Positions 1 to 8,888 of a stretch of DNA of 64,000 nucleotides are shown in pieces. Source of the stretch: Anaerolinea thermophila UNI-1 (GTDB taxonomy: Bacteria > Chloroflexota > Anaerolineae > Anaerolineales > Anaerolineaceae); the NCBI RefSeq assembly GCF_000199675.1, contig NC_014960.1, positions 2,604,001-2,668,000 on the forward strand, read 5' to 3'. A program made the position numbers and the translations under genes. The notes under the pieces are model-generated. The model made no database searches, had not been told where the DNA came from, and saw only the letters and a list, made by a program, of their open reading frames with translations. Every line of letters begins with the position of its first letter. Positions within the stretch are counted from its first letter, which is position 1.

Positions 1-258
1 AGGAAATAAAGCATAATCCTGAAACATCAGCCCAAACTCACGGCGGTGAGCAGGGATACCGCTCAGGTCTTCCCCATTCCAGAGAATTTGTCCGCTTTCA
101 GATTCTTCCAGCCCGGCAATGATGCGCAGAAGCGTGCTTTTCCCACTGCCGGAAGGTCCCAGCAGTGCCAGCGTTTCCCCTTCTGAAAGGGTAAAACTGA
201 CCCCCTGAAGGAGCGGTTTGCCTTCGTATTGTTTATAAATTTCCCGCACTTCAAGCAT
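1..258 (-). CDS. ABC transporter ATP-binding protein (N-terminal part, cut by window edge)
   Basis: Only the first 86 residues are inside the window. They carry the Walker A motif GPSGSGKST at about residues 34-42 and the start of the Q-loop (MFQDYALFP) at the cut. The signature motif and Walker B would lie off the left edge. The layout fits the nucleotide-binding subunit of an importer of the spermidine/iron/thiamine type, but the substrate cannot be told from this fragment. I chose the ATG at 258 because the reading [14 protein letters not shown] is the usual beginning of this family. It is divergent from the serS transcription unit. Confidence 0.85.
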   Translation of the reverse strand, partial: MLEVREIYKQYEGKPLLQGVSFTLSEGETLALLGPSGSGKSTLLRIIAGLEESESGQILWNGEDLSGIPAHRREFGLMFQDYALFP

Positions 259-289
259 GCAGGCAATTATAAATCAGCCCCTTCAGTCG

Positions 290-298
290 TGATATAAT
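290..298 (+). promoter_or_regulatory. Extended -10 promoter of serS
   Basis: A perfect TATAAT lies at 293-298, preceded by the TGn extension (290-292). No good -35 hexamer is seen 16-18 bp upstream, which is common for extended -10 promoters. Transcription would start near 305, just before the T-box leader. Confidence 0.55.
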
Positions 299-304
299 CA
301 ATAC

Positions 305-563
305 AAAGATCCGCCCAGGAACAGCGTGTTAAGCCCACTTCTCAGAGAGCCGCGGAAGGTGCGATGCGGCAGGCAGGGAAACACTCTCCACCCCGGCAGT
401 CGCCAGGAGTTCTGGCGGCAGATTGTCTTCGCAGGAGCCTGAACGGCTGTAAGAAGACCGGCGCATCCCGTTATCGGCACAAAGAGGCTGGATTTTCTCC
501 AGCAAAAGCAGGTGGCACCACGAGCGCCCCCCTCGTCCTGCATCGCGATGGGGGCGTTTGATT
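305..563 (+). promoter_or_regulatory. T-box riboswitch (serine) controlling serS
   Basis: A leader of about 260 nt has the T-box hallmarks. The Stem I signature GAGAGCCGCGGAAGGTGCGA is near 345-365. The T-box sequence AGGTGGCACCACGAG is near 510-524, followed by a terminator whose arms are GCGCCCCC (524-531) and GGGGGCGT plus T-rich tail (to 563). The antiterminator can form from GCAGG...CCTGC and ACGAG...CTCGT, excluding the terminator. The TGGC in the bulge is complementary to an uncharged tRNA 3' end GCCA, which fits tRNA-Ser (discriminator G). Uncharged tRNA-Ser would therefore favour read-through into serS. I did not pin down the specifier codon. Confidence 0.88.
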
Positions 564-593
564 TACGACCATCAAATTTGAGTGGAGGTGCTG

Positions 594-1868
594 ATGTTGG
601 ATATCAACCTGTTTCGAGAAACCCCCGATGTTGTTCGCGAAGCCCTGCGTCACCGGCAAATGGACGACAGCGTGGTGGACCGCGTCATCGAACTGGATCA
701 GCAACGGCGCGCTAACCTGACGCGCGTGGAAGCCCTGAAAGCCGAACGCAATGCTGTTTCCAAAGAAATTGGCAAAACTAAAGACCCCGCAGAACGACAG
801 GCAAAAATTGAAGCCATGCGCCAGGTGGGCGATGAAATCACCGCACTGGATGAAGCCGTGCGCAAAATTGAAGAGGAACTGGAAAGCACACTGGCGCAGA
901 TTCCCAATCTTCCCCTGCCTGAAATTCCTGTAGGAGAAAGCGAACACCAGAATCAGGTCATCAAGACTGTCGGTACGCCCAAAACGTTCGATTTTACCCC
1001 CTTGCCCCATTGGGAATTGGGTCCCAAATTGGGCATTCTGGACTTCGAACGCGGGGTAAAAATCACCGGTTCACGCTTCTACGTCTTGAGCGGCGCCGGC
1101 GCGCGCCTGCAGCGTGCGCTCATCGCCTGGATGCTCGATCTGCACATCCGCCAGGGGTACCGCGAAGCCTACCTGCCCTTCATGGTCAAAGGCGATACCC
1201 TGTATGCTTCCGGACAACTGCCCAAATTCCGCGACAACCTCTACCACGACATTGAAGAAGACTTGTGGATGGTGCCTACTGCTGAAGTCCCCCTGACGGG
1301 ATTGCACATGGGTGAAGTGCTGGACGAAAAGCAACTGCCCCTGCGCTACACGGCTTACACCCCCTGCTTCCGACGCGAAAAGATGAGCGCCGGGCGCGAT
1401 GTGCGCGGCATCAAACGCGGGCATCAATTTGACAAAGTGGAGATGTACATCTACAGCAAACCCGAAGACTCGATGAAGGAATTGCAAAAAATGCTGGCAG
1501 ATGCCGAGCAAACCTGCGCTGAACTGGGACTGGCTTACCGCGTGGTGCAGTTATGCACCGGTGATCTGGGCTTTGGCGCAGCCATCACCTACGATCTGGA
1601 AGTCTGGGCGCCTGGATGCGGCGAATGGCTGGAAGTCTCTTCGGTGTCCAACGATACCGACTTCCAGGCACGCCGCGCGGGCATCAAATACCGCCCGGAA
1701 GACGGCGGAAAGCCGCGTCTTCTGCACACCCTGAACGGCTCGGGATTGGGCTTGCCACGCACCCTGATCGCAGTGATGGAGAACTACCAGCAAGCCGACG
1801 GCTCCATCGTCGTACCGGAAGTGCTCCGCCCATGGATGGGTGGAGTCGATGTCATTCGCCCGGAATAA
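594..1868 (+). CDS. serS: Serine--tRNA ligase
   Basis: This class II aminoacyl-tRNA synthetase charges tRNA-Ser (and tRNA-Sec). The 424-residue product has the N-terminal long coiled-coil arm (about residues 30-100, rich in E/K/R) that binds the tRNA variable arm. The catalytic core holds motif 2 (around [13 protein letters not shown]) and motif 3 ([19 protein letters not shown]). Full length for the family. I start at the ATG at 594 rather than a GTG at 582, because GGAGGT at 584-589 is correctly spaced for it. A serine T-box leader lies directly upstream, which agrees with the assignment. Confidence 0.96.
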   Translation: MLDINLFRETPDVVREALRHRQMDDSVVDRVIELDQQRRANLTRVEALKAERNAVSKEIGKTKDPAERQAKIEAMRQVGDEITALDEAVRKIEEELESTLAQIPNLPLPEIPVGESEHQNQVIKTVGTPKTFDFTPLPHWELGPKLGILDFERGVKITGSRFYVLSGAGARLQRALIAWMLDLHIRQGYREAYLPFMVKGDTLYASGQLPKFRDNLYHDIEEDLWMVPTAEVPLTGLHMGEVLDEKQLPLRYTAYTPCFRREKMSAGRDVRGIKRGHQFDKVEMYIYSKPEDSMKELQKMLADAEQTCAELGLAYRVVQLCTGDLGFGAAITYDLEVWAPGCGEWLEVSSVSNDTDFQARRAGIKYRPEDGGKPRLLHTLNGSGLGLPRTLIAVMENYQQADGSIVVPEVLRPWMGGVDVIRPE

Positions 1869-1873
1869 ATCTT

Positions 1874-2377
1874 ATGGAATTTACGGAACTGCTACGCTAC
1901 TCGTTTTATGCCATCATCCTCTCGGTGATGCTCTTTGGGTTACTGGGGCTGATCATCCCTATCCTGCCCGGACTGGTAATTATCTGGGTTGCTGCGCTGG
2001 TTTTCGGCATCGTTGAGGGCTTTTCCTCCGCAGGATGGGTTTTCTTTGCCGCCATGACTGTGCTGATGCTGGTCGGAAGTGTCATTGACAACTTCATCAT
2101 GGGTGCCAGTGCCCGCCAGAAAGGCGCGCCGTGGACAACTATCCTGGTAGCCCTGGTGCTGGGCATTGTGGGCAGTGTCCTTTTGCCCCCCTTTGGCGGG
2201 GTCATTGCTGCCCTGCTGGGGCTGTTCGGGCTGGAGTATTACCGCCAGCGAGACTGGCGCAAAGCGCTGGATACCACCACCGGCATGGCAGTAGGATGCG
2301 GCGGCGCAGTGCTGATTCGCGCCGGTATGGGGGTGATCATGATTATCCTGTGGTTGATCTGGGCGTTGCGCTTCTAA
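1874..2377 (+). CDS. DUF456 family membrane protein
   Basis: A 167-residue, very hydrophobic protein with about four to five membrane segments. Glycine-rich stretches such as GLLGLIIPILPGLVIIW and PPFGGVIAALLGLFGLEY are typical of DUF456 (PF04306). Function unknown for the family. It starts 5 nt after the serS stop and is likely co-transcribed with it under the T-box. I use the ATG at 1874; the reading frame upstream only shadows serS. It ends just before a hairpin terminator shared with the convergent PHP gene. Confidence 0.8.
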   Translation: MEFTELLRYSFYAIILSVMLFGLLGLIIPILPGLVIIWVAALVFGIVEGFSSAGWVFFAAMTVLMLVGSVIDNFIMGASARQKGAPWTTILVALVLGIVGSVLLPPFGGVIAALLGLFGLEYYRQRDWRKALDTTTGMAVGCGGAVLIRAGMGVIMIILWLIWALRF

Positions 2378-2382
2378 GTTTG

Positions 2383-2417
2383 ACGGAGATGAGGACCTCC
2401 CTCATCTCCGTTGTTTT
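2383..2417. terminator. Bidirectional rho-independent terminator
   Basis: The stem ACGGAGATGAGG / CCTCATCTCCGT with a very short loop is followed by TGTTTTT. It lies between the convergent DUF456 (plus) and PHP (minus) genes and overlaps the 3' end of the PHP gene. Confidence 0.8.
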
Positions 2418-3013
2418 TCAGCGCAGGGGGTCAAGGTCTTAAGGGCACGCAGGCTTTCCAGAAGCGCGGTCTCTCCATCCGGGTAACCGGGGAGTTCGTT
2501 ATAGTACTGCCCCATCATGCGTACATGATGGGAGTCGGAATTTTGAAACAATCCCAAGCCATACTGACAAGCCAGGCGGATGATGTCCTCCTGGCGTTCC
2601 ACTGGAGTGTTGTGCGAACGGAACTCCACGCCATCGGGAGGATATTTTTCCAAATCCACATGGATAAGCGGTTCCCAGCGGAAGGGGTGCGCCAGGATGA
2701 TCACCCCACCGCGGTCACGCACAAAGTGCCACAAATCCGGGTACGTCCACAAACGGCGTTCAATTCTGGGGTCCTGAACCCCAAAGACGAGCCAGTCCTC
2801 TTTATCCGCGGTAATCTCAATTCCACTGTAAACACGAAATGGAGCAAATTGCTCGTTAAACGCAGCCAGTTCACCTGAAGGCACCAGGCGAAAATGGTCG
2901 GTAAAGGCGATGGCATCCAGCCCGTGTTCAATGGCGGCGCGAATCTGGCTCTCGGCATTGCTCACCGCGCACGAGGAACGCTCACTGCAATGAACATGTA
3001 AATCAATTTTCAA
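2402..3013 (-). CDS. PHP-domain phosphoesterase
   Basis: This 203-residue protein opens with the PHP metal-binding motif (KIDLHVHCSERS). It also shows HGLDAIAFTDH, GIEITA, ILAHPFRW and a C-terminal NSDSHHV, i.e. the conserved His/Asp/Glu ligands of a trinuclear metal site. Family members hydrolyse phosphoesters. The known histidinol-phosphatase (HisK) branch is longer, so I do not assign that role even though a his operon lies nearby. The start is TTG at 3013 preceded by GAGGG. It follows the cyclase gene by 10 nt and is probably the last gene of that operon. Confidence 0.82.
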   Translation of the reverse strand: MKIDLHVHCSERSSCAVSNAESQIRAAIEHGLDAIAFTDHFRLVPSGELAAFNEQFAPFRVYSGIEITADKEDWLVFGVQDPRIERRLWTYPDLWHFVRDRGGVIILAHPFRWEPLIHVDLEKYPPDGVEFRSHNTPVERQEDIIRLACQYGLGLFQNSDSHHVRMMGQYYNELPGYPDGETALLESLRALKTLTPCAEKQRR

Positions 3014-3023
3014 ATTCTTTCCC

Positions 3024-4739
3024 TCACGACTTCAGTTTCAACACTTCTACCACCACAACCGGCTCGCGCTTGCCGTAAGCCTGGATGGGGAACACACCGC
3101 TGACCTCTACGGCATCGGCGATGCGTTGATAAGCACTGCGGCTGATAAGCACCTGCCCGGCACTGGCATTTTCCTGAATACGGCGGGCGGTATTGACACA
3201 ATCGCCAATGGCGGTGTAATCCATGCGCTTTTCGGTGCCAATAAGTCCCAAAATGGCTTCGCCAGTATGAATGCCCACCCCAAAAGAAAGTTTTGCCGCG
3301 ACGGGTATTTCTTGATTGAGCCGTTCTACCGCTTCTTTCAGTCGCAGCCCTGCCCGCACTGCCCGCAGAGTATGATCGGGTTGAGGAACGGGAGCATTAA
3401 ACCATGCCATGACGGCATCGCCGAGGAATTTATCTACCGTCCCGCCTTCAGCAAGGATAATTTCCGCTGCCAGTCCCAGGTAACGGTTCAGCACCTGAAC
3501 CAGTTCTTCAGGCGAAACCATTTCCCCATAACTGGTAAAGCCACGAATGTCGGCAAACAGGGTAGTGATTTCCCGTTTTTGCCCGCCAGGTTTGATTTCT
3601 TCCGTATCGATTTGTTCGATGATTGCCGGGGAAACCATGCGCTCAAACAAACGTTGCTGGGCTTCGAGACGACGCTGTTCAGTAAGGTCTTCCACCACAA
3701 TGGCAACACCCTGTAAGATCCTCTGTTCATTGCGCAGAGGAGACAGGTTGAAGCGCAAGGCAACCCGCCCTTTTTCTTTCAAGTCGGGAGACATCTCCAA
3801 CCCCATCACCGTATGCCCGAAGCGCAGAACCTGATTCATGTGCTCATCCAGCGCAGGCAGGATGGCAGAGAGATTCGTCCCCACCAGCGCGGAGATAGGC
3901 TGACGCAGGATTTCGGCGGCGGCGCGGTTGCAGAGCAAAATGCGTTTATCAGGGTCAACGGTAATCACTCCGCTGGGAATGGACGCCAGCACGTTGTCCA
4001 TCAGTGTTTTCAATTCAGTCACCTGTTTCAAGGTCTGGCGCACCGAAGCAAATAAACGGGCGTTTTCGATGGCTACAGCGGCTTGATTGGCAAAGCCGGT
4101 AAGCAATTCAAGATGGCGGCGGGTAAACACCCCACTGCGCACCCGGTTGTCGGCATAAATCACGCCAACCAGTTCCTGTTTCACCCAAAGCGGCACGCAG
4201 AGAATGGCGCGTAAATTATGGGCAACCACACTGTCCTGGGTATGAAAACGGGGATCTTCCTGCGCATCGGTGGTGATAATCGGCTGTCCTTCTTTGACCA
4301 CCCGATTGATAATGGTACGGCTTACGGCAAACTCAGACCTGGAAAGATTTTCACGCTCCCAATTTCGCCCGATGAGGACTTCCAGTTCTCCCGAACGTGC
4401 ATTGCGCATCATCAGGAACCCTCGCTCTGCGCCGGTCAGGCGAATGATCGTATCCATCACCACCTGCAAAACCTGATCCAGTTCCAGCGAAGAATTTACT
4501 ACCTGCCCCACCTGCGCCAGAGCGCGCAGATTGCGCCATTCCCCTTCCAGGGCATTGACCTGCTTGCGCAATTCAGGGAGTTCCTTTGCCATCTCCCCCA
4601 CCGCCTGATAGACGCGATCGGGGATGAAAGCAGGACGATGCACAGAAAGATAGGAATGCACCTCATTAAACAAGGCAATCAGCGCGGCTAACTGCGCATC
4701 CAGCGATACCAGTGTGGATGTTGTCAGAGAACTGATCAA
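3024..4739 (-). CDS. GAF-PAS adenylate/guanylate cyclase (class III)
   Basis: This 571-residue soluble signalling enzyme makes a cyclic nucleotide from ATP or GTP. Domain order: N-terminal helical region, GAF about 80-235, PAS about 245-355, class III cyclase catalytic domain about 375-560. Catalytic residues visible are the metal Asp in TLFADIRGFTS, the second metal Asp in DKFLGDAVMAWF with the substrate Lys, and the Asn/Arg pair in YTAIGDCVNTARRIQ. The Thr in DYTAIGD in place of a second Asp is typical of class IIIb. There is no membrane segment. TTG start with GAGAGG upstream. It sits 15 nt after the transglutaminase gene and likely senses a small ligand or redox cue through GAF/PAS. Confidence 0.9.
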   Translation of the reverse strand: MISSLTTSTLVSLDAQLAALIALFNEVHSYLSVHRPAFIPDRVYQAVGEMAKELPELRKQVNALEGEWRNLRALAQVGQVVNSSLELDQVLQVVMDTIIRLTGAERGFLMMRNARSGELEVLIGRNWERENLSRSEFAVSRTIINRVVKEGQPIITTDAQEDPRFHTQDSVVAHNLRAILCVPLWVKQELVGVIYADNRVRSGVFTRRHLELLTGFANQAAVAIENARLFASVRQTLKQVTELKTLMDNVLASIPSGVITVDPDKRILLCNRAAAEILRQPISALVGTNLSAILPALDEHMNQVLRFGHTVMGLEMSPDLKEKGRVALRFNLSPLRNEQRILQGVAIVVEDLTEQRRLEAQQRLFERMVSPAIIEQIDTEEIKPGGQKREITTLFADIRGFTSYGEMVSPEELVQVLNRYLGLAAEIILAEGGTVDKFLGDAVMAWFNAPVPQPDHTLRAVRAGLRLKEAVERLNQEIPVAAKLSFGVGIHTGEAILGLIGTEKRMDYTAIGDCVNTARRIQENASAGQVLISRSAYQRIADAVEVSGVFPIQAYGKREPVVVVEVLKLKS

Positions 4740-4754
4740 GGGGACCTCTCCGCT

Positions 4755-7073
4755 TCACCGAATTCCCATCAGCCGCGCTATCCAGCGTTGATAGCCTTTT
4801 AACCGCAACGTTGCGGCGGCTTGACGAGCCCGAGGTATATTATATCCCCGCTGGCTGTACATGGCACGCTGATACTCTTCCAAAAGGGTTTGAGCCTCCC
4901 CCGCCAGTTCCGGCAAGACCCGTTTTAAGTTTGCTACCTGCTCTGCAGGGGTGAGGTCCATACGAGGAGGAACACCCCAAACCCACAACAATTCAGGAAC
5001 TACGGCGAACAAACGCTCCATGGGTGTACGAATGGCACGCTGTGACCAGTGTTTAAGCCACGCAGGAATCTGGAGTCCGCGCTTTTCGATGACCTGTTCT
5101 AACCAGACTGGGAAGGGCGTCTCTCTAAGCACCGTCTTCTTCCAGCGGCGCAAACCAAAGACAAGCGCCGTTGCCGCCGACACACCCAGCAAAACGCTCA
5201 ACCCGCGTCCCGCCGCCTCTGCCGGGGTAGGCGGTTCTTCAATGGGAGCAGGCGGCTCTACCTCGCCAACGGGTCCGGCACCACTGGGGATAACCGGTGT
5301 TGGCGGGATGATGACTCCCCCCACAGAGGAATCACCTTCTCCCAGTGAGAAACGCAACTCCGGTTGAGACGCGGTTGGCTCAAAAGGCACCCAGCCAATG
5401 CCGGGGAAATACACTTCAGGCCAGGCGTGATAATCCTTGCCAATCACCGAGAAGACTTCTTCATCGCGCAGGTACGTTCCCTCGGCATAGCCCACCACCA
5501 TACGCGCTGGTACTCCCACGGCGCGCAACATCAACACCTCGGCGGTAGCATAGTAGTTGCAGAATCCCGCCCGATATTCAAACAGAAACCATTCCATAGG
5601 GTCTTCGCCTTCAGGAATGGGAGGAATCATGGTTTGATAGTTTATACTGGTGCGCAACCAGCGGGTAATGGCATCCGCTTTTTCAAAGGGGGTATTTGCT
5701 TCGGCGGTAATCTGCTCTGCCAGTTGGCGGATACGCGGTGAGAAATCGGGTGGCAGTTGCAGATAACGTTGCTCCACCCAATCAGGATAGGGAAGGCTGG
5801 CTGAGGCTTGCAATTGCAACTGCGTGGGCACCGGAACAGACACCCGCAGGGAGTATGACTCCCCGGCGCCGAGGGGTGGACTGAGAATCAAGGCAGTGAT
5901 ATCGGGTCCCTCTGCACCGTCAGGCCCCACCATGGCTGTGACCACCCGGTTAATGGAAATCGGCGCGCCAGGAAAGTACAGCGTCCGCAAAAGGGAAATG
6001 CGATTGGTAATGTCTACCCCTATCTCGGTACGCCCCTGCCAGTCATACTGCGCCAGAGCATACCCGGCACCAAAACCCTGAGCAGTGACATCCGTAGTCA
6101 CCCATTGACCGTCCAGGTAAGCGTCGTAAATGCGCCCTGCCCAGTAAAAGCGTCCACCTGCCAGCCTGCCGCGCTCGGTTTTGATGCGCAGAACCTCATC
6201 GTCACTTAACTCAGAGCCCTGTCCCAACGCCAGGGTTTCACCCAGACTTTCCACATATACCGGCGCAGGACTGTTCAGCGAGAACACTGCGTTGGAAATA
6301 CGCTCCCGGAAACGGCTGAAGCGCTGAGAAAGTTCGCGCTGCTCTCGGGTGCCGGGGATGAAAGAGTTGACCAGCGTCGGACTGTACCAGCCCATCAACA
6401 CCAGAACCAACGCTACCAGTGCCGCTCCCCGGCTGATATCAAAGCCCACCTCTCCTTCTACCATCTCCCCGCGTTGTTTCCATTCGGCATGAGCATTGAG
6501 ATAAAATACCCGCCCAGCCAAAATCAACGCCACCAGGAAATACAGGAAACTGAAGGCTGAGCCGGTGTCAGGCGCGGCATACATTTCGAAGGAATAATCC
6601 ACAATCAGCACCATGATTCCAGCCATGCCCAATCCCCACCATGGACGCCCATAACGCGCCAGTTGATACCCGCCGATTATCCCTGCCAGCCAGAAGATGA
6701 GGCACATTAATCCCAGGAAAAAGAAAGGATCGCGCACCGGCTGATTCAGAGCAATGGCTTCGGCAGCACTTTGCAATCGAGAAACCATGAGCAGCACGCG
6801 CTCGAGCCAGGTTTCTCCGCGCAGAAGACTTGCCAGAGTCCAGGGGAGCAGGGTCATCGTATACAGAAACCCCATGAAGGTAGCCAAACGTGGATAAAAA
6901 CGGCTTGCCCCCAAGGCTAAGCCGATGATAACAGAAAGGAACACTTCAACCTGAATCAGTCCTAAGTTGACCGTCCAATTCGTGGTTTGTACCCGAACCG
7001 CGGCAAAGAAGAGCGCCAGCCAGAACAATAACCCCGCGGAGAAATCCCACATGCGTTCTTTCGTGTCTTTCAT
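4755..7073 (-). CDS. Transglutaminase-like membrane protein (DUF3488/DUF4129 type)
   Basis: A 772-residue protein with six or more membrane helices in the first ~200 residues, a large extracytoplasmic part, then the transglutaminase-like core. The catalytic triad is visible: Cys in EYRAGFCNYYATAEVLMLR, His in KDYHAWPEVYF and Asp/Glu in the following VPFEPT region. A further membrane helix (GLSVLLGVSAATALVFGL) and a cytoplasmic tail close it. Family members are thought to act as peptidases or crosslinkers at the envelope. I start at the ATG at 7073, because the TTG at 7109 that would lengthen it coincides with a -35 promoter element. First gene of an operon with the cyclase and PHP genes. Confidence 0.88.
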   Translation of the reverse strand: MKDTKERMWDFSAGLLFWLALFFAAVRVQTTNWTVNLGLIQVEVFLSVIIGLALGASRFYPRLATFMGFLYTMTLLPWTLASLLRGETWLERVLLMVSRLQSAAEAIALNQPVRDPFFFLGLMCLIFWLAGIIGGYQLARYGRPWWGLGMAGIMVLIVDYSFEMYAAPDTGSAFSFLYFLVALILAGRVFYLNAHAEWKQRGEMVEGEVGFDISRGAALVALVLVLMGWYSPTLVNSFIPGTREQRELSQRFSRFRERISNAVFSLNSPAPVYVESLGETLALGQGSELSDDEVLRIKTERGRLAGGRFYWAGRIYDAYLDGQWVTTDVTAQGFGAGYALAQYDWQGRTEIGVDITNRISLLRTLYFPGAPISINRVVTAMVGPDGAEGPDITALILSPPLGAGESYSLRVSVPVPTQLQLQASASLPYPDWVEQRYLQLPPDFSPRIRQLAEQITAEANTPFEKADAITRWLRTSINYQTMIPPIPEGEDPMEWFLFEYRAGFCNYYATAEVLMLRAVGVPARMVVGYAEGTYLRDEEVFSVIGKDYHAWPEVYFPGIGWVPFEPTASQPELRFSLGEGDSSVGGVIIPPTPVIPSGAGPVGEVEPPAPIEEPPTPAEAAGRGLSVLLGVSAATALVFGLRRWKKTVLRETPFPVWLEQVIEKRGLQIPAWLKHWSQRAIRTPMERLFAVVPELLWVWGVPPRMDLTPAEQVANLKRVLPELAGEAQTLLEEYQRAMYSQRGYNIPRARQAAATLRLKGYQRWIARLMGIR

Positions 7074-7079
7074 AATCTC

Positions 7080-7109
7080 AGTGTACAATACGGTAAACGC
7101 TTCCGTCAA
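7080..7109 (-). promoter_or_regulatory. Candidate promoter of the transglutaminase operon
   Basis: TTGACG (7104-7109), an 18-bp spacer and TACACT (7080-7085). The predicted transcription start falls at or next to the ATG at 7073, implying a leaderless mRNA. Support is by inspection only. Confidence 0.4.
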
Positions 7110-7143
7110 CCATTTGCGAAATCTCTACAAGGAATGACACAGG

Positions 7144-8112
7144 ATGGAAAATCTGCAAATTCCCATCAACCTGTTCTTTCAATCGTTAGGCATGTGGCTG
7201 GCACCCATCATGCAGTTTTTCTCTTTTCTTGGAACCGAAGAATTTTTCCTCATGGTGATGCCTGCAGTGTACTGGTGCATTGAACCCAGACTGGGAATCC
7301 GGCTGGGTTGGATGCTGGTGCTGACCAACTGGGTGAACGGAATAGCCAAACTGGCGTTCCATGCACCGCGCCCATACTGGGTCAGTGCAGAGGTAAAAGC
7401 CCTTTCCAGCGAAACGTCTTTTGGCATGCCCTCTGGACACGCCCAAAACGCGGCGGCATTATGGGGGCTGGCATCCACACAGGTGCAGTGGCGCTGGTTC
7501 CGCTGGTTGAGCCTTGCCATTATCCTGCTGATCGGTATCTCGCGCATCTACCTGGGCATGCACTTTGCCGGGGATGTGCTGGTCGGGTGGGCAATCGGTG
7601 CGGTGCTGGTATGGCTGTTCGTTCGGCTTGAACCGGGAATCCTCGAATGGGCAAAGCGACAGTCCATACGCAACCTTGGAATGGTGATTTTCCTGGCTTC
7701 CCTGCTGATCATTGCCGGGTTTAGCCTGAGCAATGTTCTGTTTGGAGACTGGAACATTCCAACCGCATGGGTAAGCCTGGCGGCAAAACAAACCCCCAAC
7801 ACCCCAATTGATCCAAGAAACATTGAAGGCGGGTTTACGCTTGGTGGCATTTTGTTCGGGTTTGGGCTGGGTGCTGTATGGCTCGACCGCAGGTACGGAC
7901 TTCCTACCGGTGGCAGCCGGGAACAACGCATCCTGCGATATCTGCTGGGAATTGCCGGGGTGATGATATTGTGGTACGGGTTGGGAAAACTCTTTCCCGA
8001 CAATGCCAATGCCATCAGTTACATGCTTCGATATCTGCGTTACGCCCTGATTGGTAGTTGGGTGTCGGTTTTTGCCCCGCTACTCTTCCGACGATTGCAT
8101 CTGGTAAAATAA
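7144..8112 (+). CDS. PAP2-superfamily membrane phosphatase
   Basis: A 322-residue polytopic membrane protein with the three PAP2 signature motifs. These are KLAFHAPRP (motif 1), MPSGHAQNA (motif 2, with the proton-donating His) and SRIYLGMHFAGDVLVG (motif 3, nucleophilic His). Such enzymes dephosphorylate lipid substrates such as phosphatidate, sphingosine-phosphate or undecaprenyl-diphosphate at the membrane. The C-terminal half adds four more hydrophobic segments. ATG at 7144 with AGG upstream. It is divergent from the transglutaminase operon and followed by a YtxH-like gene. Confidence 0.87.
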   Translation: MENLQIPINLFFQSLGMWLAPIMQFFSFLGTEEFFLMVMPAVYWCIEPRLGIRLGWMLVLTNWVNGIAKLAFHAPRPYWVSAEVKALSSETSFGMPSGHAQNAAALWGLASTQVQWRWFRWLSLAIILLIGISRIYLGMHFAGDVLVGWAIGAVLVWLFVRLEPGILEWAKRQSIRNLGMVIFLASLLIIAGFSLSNVLFGDWNIPTAWVSLAAKQTPNTPIDPRNIEGGFTLGGILFGFGLGAVWLDRRYGLPTGGSREQRILRYLLGIAGVMILWYGLGKLFPDNANAISYMLRYLRYALIGSWVSVFAPLLFRRLHLVK

Positions 8113-8130
8113 AAACAGGAGGTGGTTTGT

Positions 8131-8352
8131 ATGTCCCGTGCAGTCAATCTTCTCTTAGGGTTTTTGACCGGCGCAGTGATGGGGGCAGCGCTGGGTTTGC
8201 TGTTAGCCCCAACCTCGGGGCGACAACTTCGCGAGGAAGCCCGCGAATACGTCGAGGAAATGAAGCGCGAAGTTGAAGAGGCAGCGCAGAAACGTCGCGA
8301 AGAACTGGAATTGCAATTAGCCCATCTGCGGGGTGAGATTCGCTCGGAGTAA
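8131..8352 (+). CDS. YtxH-like small membrane protein
   Basis: A 73-residue protein with one N-terminal membrane helix (LLLGFLTGAVMGAALGLLLAP), the TSGRQLREEAREY turn typical of YtxH/gas-vesicle-like stress proteins, then an amphipathic, charged coiled-coil tail. Role unknown. The ATG at 8131 is preceded by a perfect AGGAGG at 8117-8122, so I reject the upstream GTG at 8122. Confidence 0.8.
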   Translation: MSRAVNLLLGFLTGAVMGAALGLLLAPTSGRQLREEAREYVEEMKREVEEAAQKRREELELQLAHLRGEIRSE

Positions 8353-8410
8353 CTTGACTCTCTTAACTTTACCTACCCAAACCTGTTAAATTGTGGTATC
8401 TTTACATTAG

Positions 8411-8577
8411 CCCTGCTGTGCTCGTGATGCCGCAAAACCGGTTTTGAGCCAACACCTATAAAAAGGGAGCCAATCTCACGGGCGCGATGCGATAGGCTTA
8501 GGCCAAGGCAGAGCCACCGGGGCGGCTCCCACCTGCGAAAGCAGGTTCAAAACTTCGCAGCACACGGCACGGTGGGG
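8411..8577 (+). ncRNA. ssrS: Probable 6S RNA
   Basis: A 167-nt region between the YtxH and hisE genes folds as a long, interrupted hairpin. The closing stem CCCTGCTGTGC...(8411) pairs with ...CACGGCACGGTGGGG (8563-8577) over about 15 bp with G-U pairs. The middle is a largely unpaired bubble. The 3' arm holds a small hairpin CACCTGCGAAAGCAGGTT followed by CAAAACTTCGCAGCAC, a layout like known 6S RNAs. 6S RNA binds the housekeeping RNA polymerase by mimicking an open promoter. A T-rich stretch follows. A possible promoter is TTAACT/TTAAAT near 8363-8391. A covariance-model search was not possible; a different structured RNA is the main alternative. Confidence 0.6.
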
Positions 8578-8600
8578 TGTTTTCTTGTCCAATGCGGTTT

Positions 8601-8888
8601 TCACCCACGCGGTTTGCGGTGACGTTTCTCCAGTTCGTCAGCAATTTGCTCCGGAGTCAACCCACGGCTTGCCAGCAAGACCAGCGTGTGATAGGTCAAG
8701 TCAGCAATTTCCTCAATCAATCTTTGATCGCCCTGTGCTTTACCCGCCAGAATCACTTCCACGGCTTCTTCCCCAATTTTCTTGAGAATTTCATCCTCGC
8801 CCTGTGCGAGCAACTTTGCCGTATAAGAGTCGGGCAGGGGGTGATCTCGCCGCTCACAAATAATGGCATAAAGTTCCCGAACGTTCAT
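8601..8888 (-). CDS. hisE: Phosphoribosyl-ATP pyrophosphatase
   Basis: Second step of histidine synthesis: hydrolysis of PR-ATP to PR-AMP. The 95-residue product has the all-alpha MazG-like fold motifs, including [13 protein letters not shown] with metal-binding Glu residues and [13 protein letters not shown]. Usual length for a stand-alone HisE. It is last in the his operon; its ATG overlaps the hisI stop by four bases (ATGA), indicating translational coupling. Confidence 0.95.
   Translation of the reverse strand: MNVRELYAIICERRDHPLPDSYTAKLLAQGEDEILKKIGEEAVEVILAGKAQGDQRLIEEIADLTYHTLVLLASRGLTPEQIADELEKRHRKPRG

Noticed and set aside
2411..2878. Long frames opposite to PHP, cyclase, transglutaminase and his genes
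   Set aside because: They are antisense shadows; the minus-strand frames give clear protein families with conserved motifs.
2402..3013. PHP protein as histidinol-phosphatase HisK
   Set aside because: It is about 60 residues shorter than HisK, lies in another operon and shows no specific features; left as generic PHP phosphoesterase.
7074..7109. TTG start extending the transglutaminase protein by 12 residues
   Set aside because: It overlaps a TTGACG promoter element and lacks a ribosome-binding site; ATG 7073 fits better.
8411..8577. SRP RNA
   Set aside because: The conserved GGAAGCAGC-type apical loop of SRP RNA is missing; the fold fits 6S RNA better.
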